Shown in pieces: positions 5,373 through 5,422 of a stretch of DNA of 5,422 bases. The notes beneath the pieces are model-generated. The model saw nothing but the letters and a program-made list of their open reading frames with translations, searched no databases and was not told the origin of the DNA. The DNA is from Sphingomonadaceae bacterium (lineage in GTDB: Bacteria > Pseudomonadota > Alphaproteobacteria > Sphingomonadales > Sphingomonadaceae). How positions within the stretch are numbered: position 1 is the stretch's first letter; every line of letters begins with the position of its first letter. Both the position numbers and the translations under genes were made by a program. The stretch lies in the NCBI GenBank assembly GCA_947442095.1, contig CANEVG010000258.1, positions 1-5,422 of the forward strand. The letters run 5' to 3'.

Positions 5373-5422
5373 TCAGCCGATCTTCAGGATCATCTTGCCG
5401 TCGTTCGCGCCGCTGAACAGGC
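5373..5422 (-). CDS. C-terminal end of a probable medium-chain (zinc/quinone-type) dehydrogenase/reductase, cut by window edge
   Basis: Only the last 15 codons are present, reading LFSGANDGKMILKIG followed by TGA at 5375-5373. The pattern 'G.n.GKm.Lki' is how many medium-chain dehydrogenases/reductases end, including zinc alcohol dehydrogenases and NADPH:quinone or enone reductases. It stops 4 bases before the GTG of the ThuA-like gene, so it should belong to the same transcript. With so short a fragment the family call is tentative, and the sub-family and cofactor cannot be judged. Confidence 0.55.
   Translation of the reverse strand, partial: LFSGANDGKMILKIG

Noticed and set aside
1..5422. 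CRISPR array, tRNA/rRNA, transposase or phage gene, toxin-antitoxin pair
   Set aside because: None is visible on either strand; apart from 3244-3443 the window is filled by metabolic genes in one direction.

Overview
This is a GC-rich window in which every credible gene lies on the minus strand. It looks like part of a catabolic gene cluster from an alphaproteobacterium. A sphingomonad such as Novosphingobium, Sphingobium or Sphingomonas fits the mix of a soluble P450, acyl-CoA dehydrogenases (ACADs), ThuA-like proteins and a limonene-epoxide-hydrolase-like protein. That assignment is inferred from gene content and style, not proven.

In the direction of transcription (right to left) there are two tightly packed blocks. 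Upstream block: the last 15 codons of a probable medium-chain dehydrogenase/reductase (5373-5422), a ThuA-like protein (4562-5368), a limonene-1,2-epoxide-hydrolase/SnoaL-fold protein (4197-4562) and a short-chain dehydrogenase/reductase (3444-4196). Neighbours are separated by 4 bp, a 1-base stop/start overlap and 0 bp, which indicates one transcript. Downstream block: a cytochrome P450 (2002-3243), a short ACAD-like subunit (974-2005), a second ThuA-like protein (181-936) and the start of another ACAD (1-181, cut by the window edge). These are joined by a 4-base overlap, a 37-bp gap and a 1-base overlap.

The two blocks are separated by about 200 bp (3244-3443), the only sizeable non-coding stretch. 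It holds a very long, almost perfect inverted repeat (33-bp arms) just after the SDR stop codon. It also holds a separate 9-bp-arm palindrome ahead of the P450, a candidate operator. No tRNA, rRNA, CRISPR array, transposase or classical T-tailed terminator was seen.

A reasonable working model is oxidation of an alicyclic, terpenoid- or steroid-like compound. The P450 would hydroxylate or epoxidise, the SDR and MDR would oxidise or reduce alcohol, ketone or enone groups, the epoxide-hydrolase-like protein would act on an epoxide or related intermediate, and a two-subunit ACAD would desaturate a CoA-thioester side chain or ring-cleavage product. The jobs of the two ThuA-like proteins are unknown. 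They are divergent members of one fold family, each sits directly before a stop/start-coupled gene, and they are the least explained part of the cluster.
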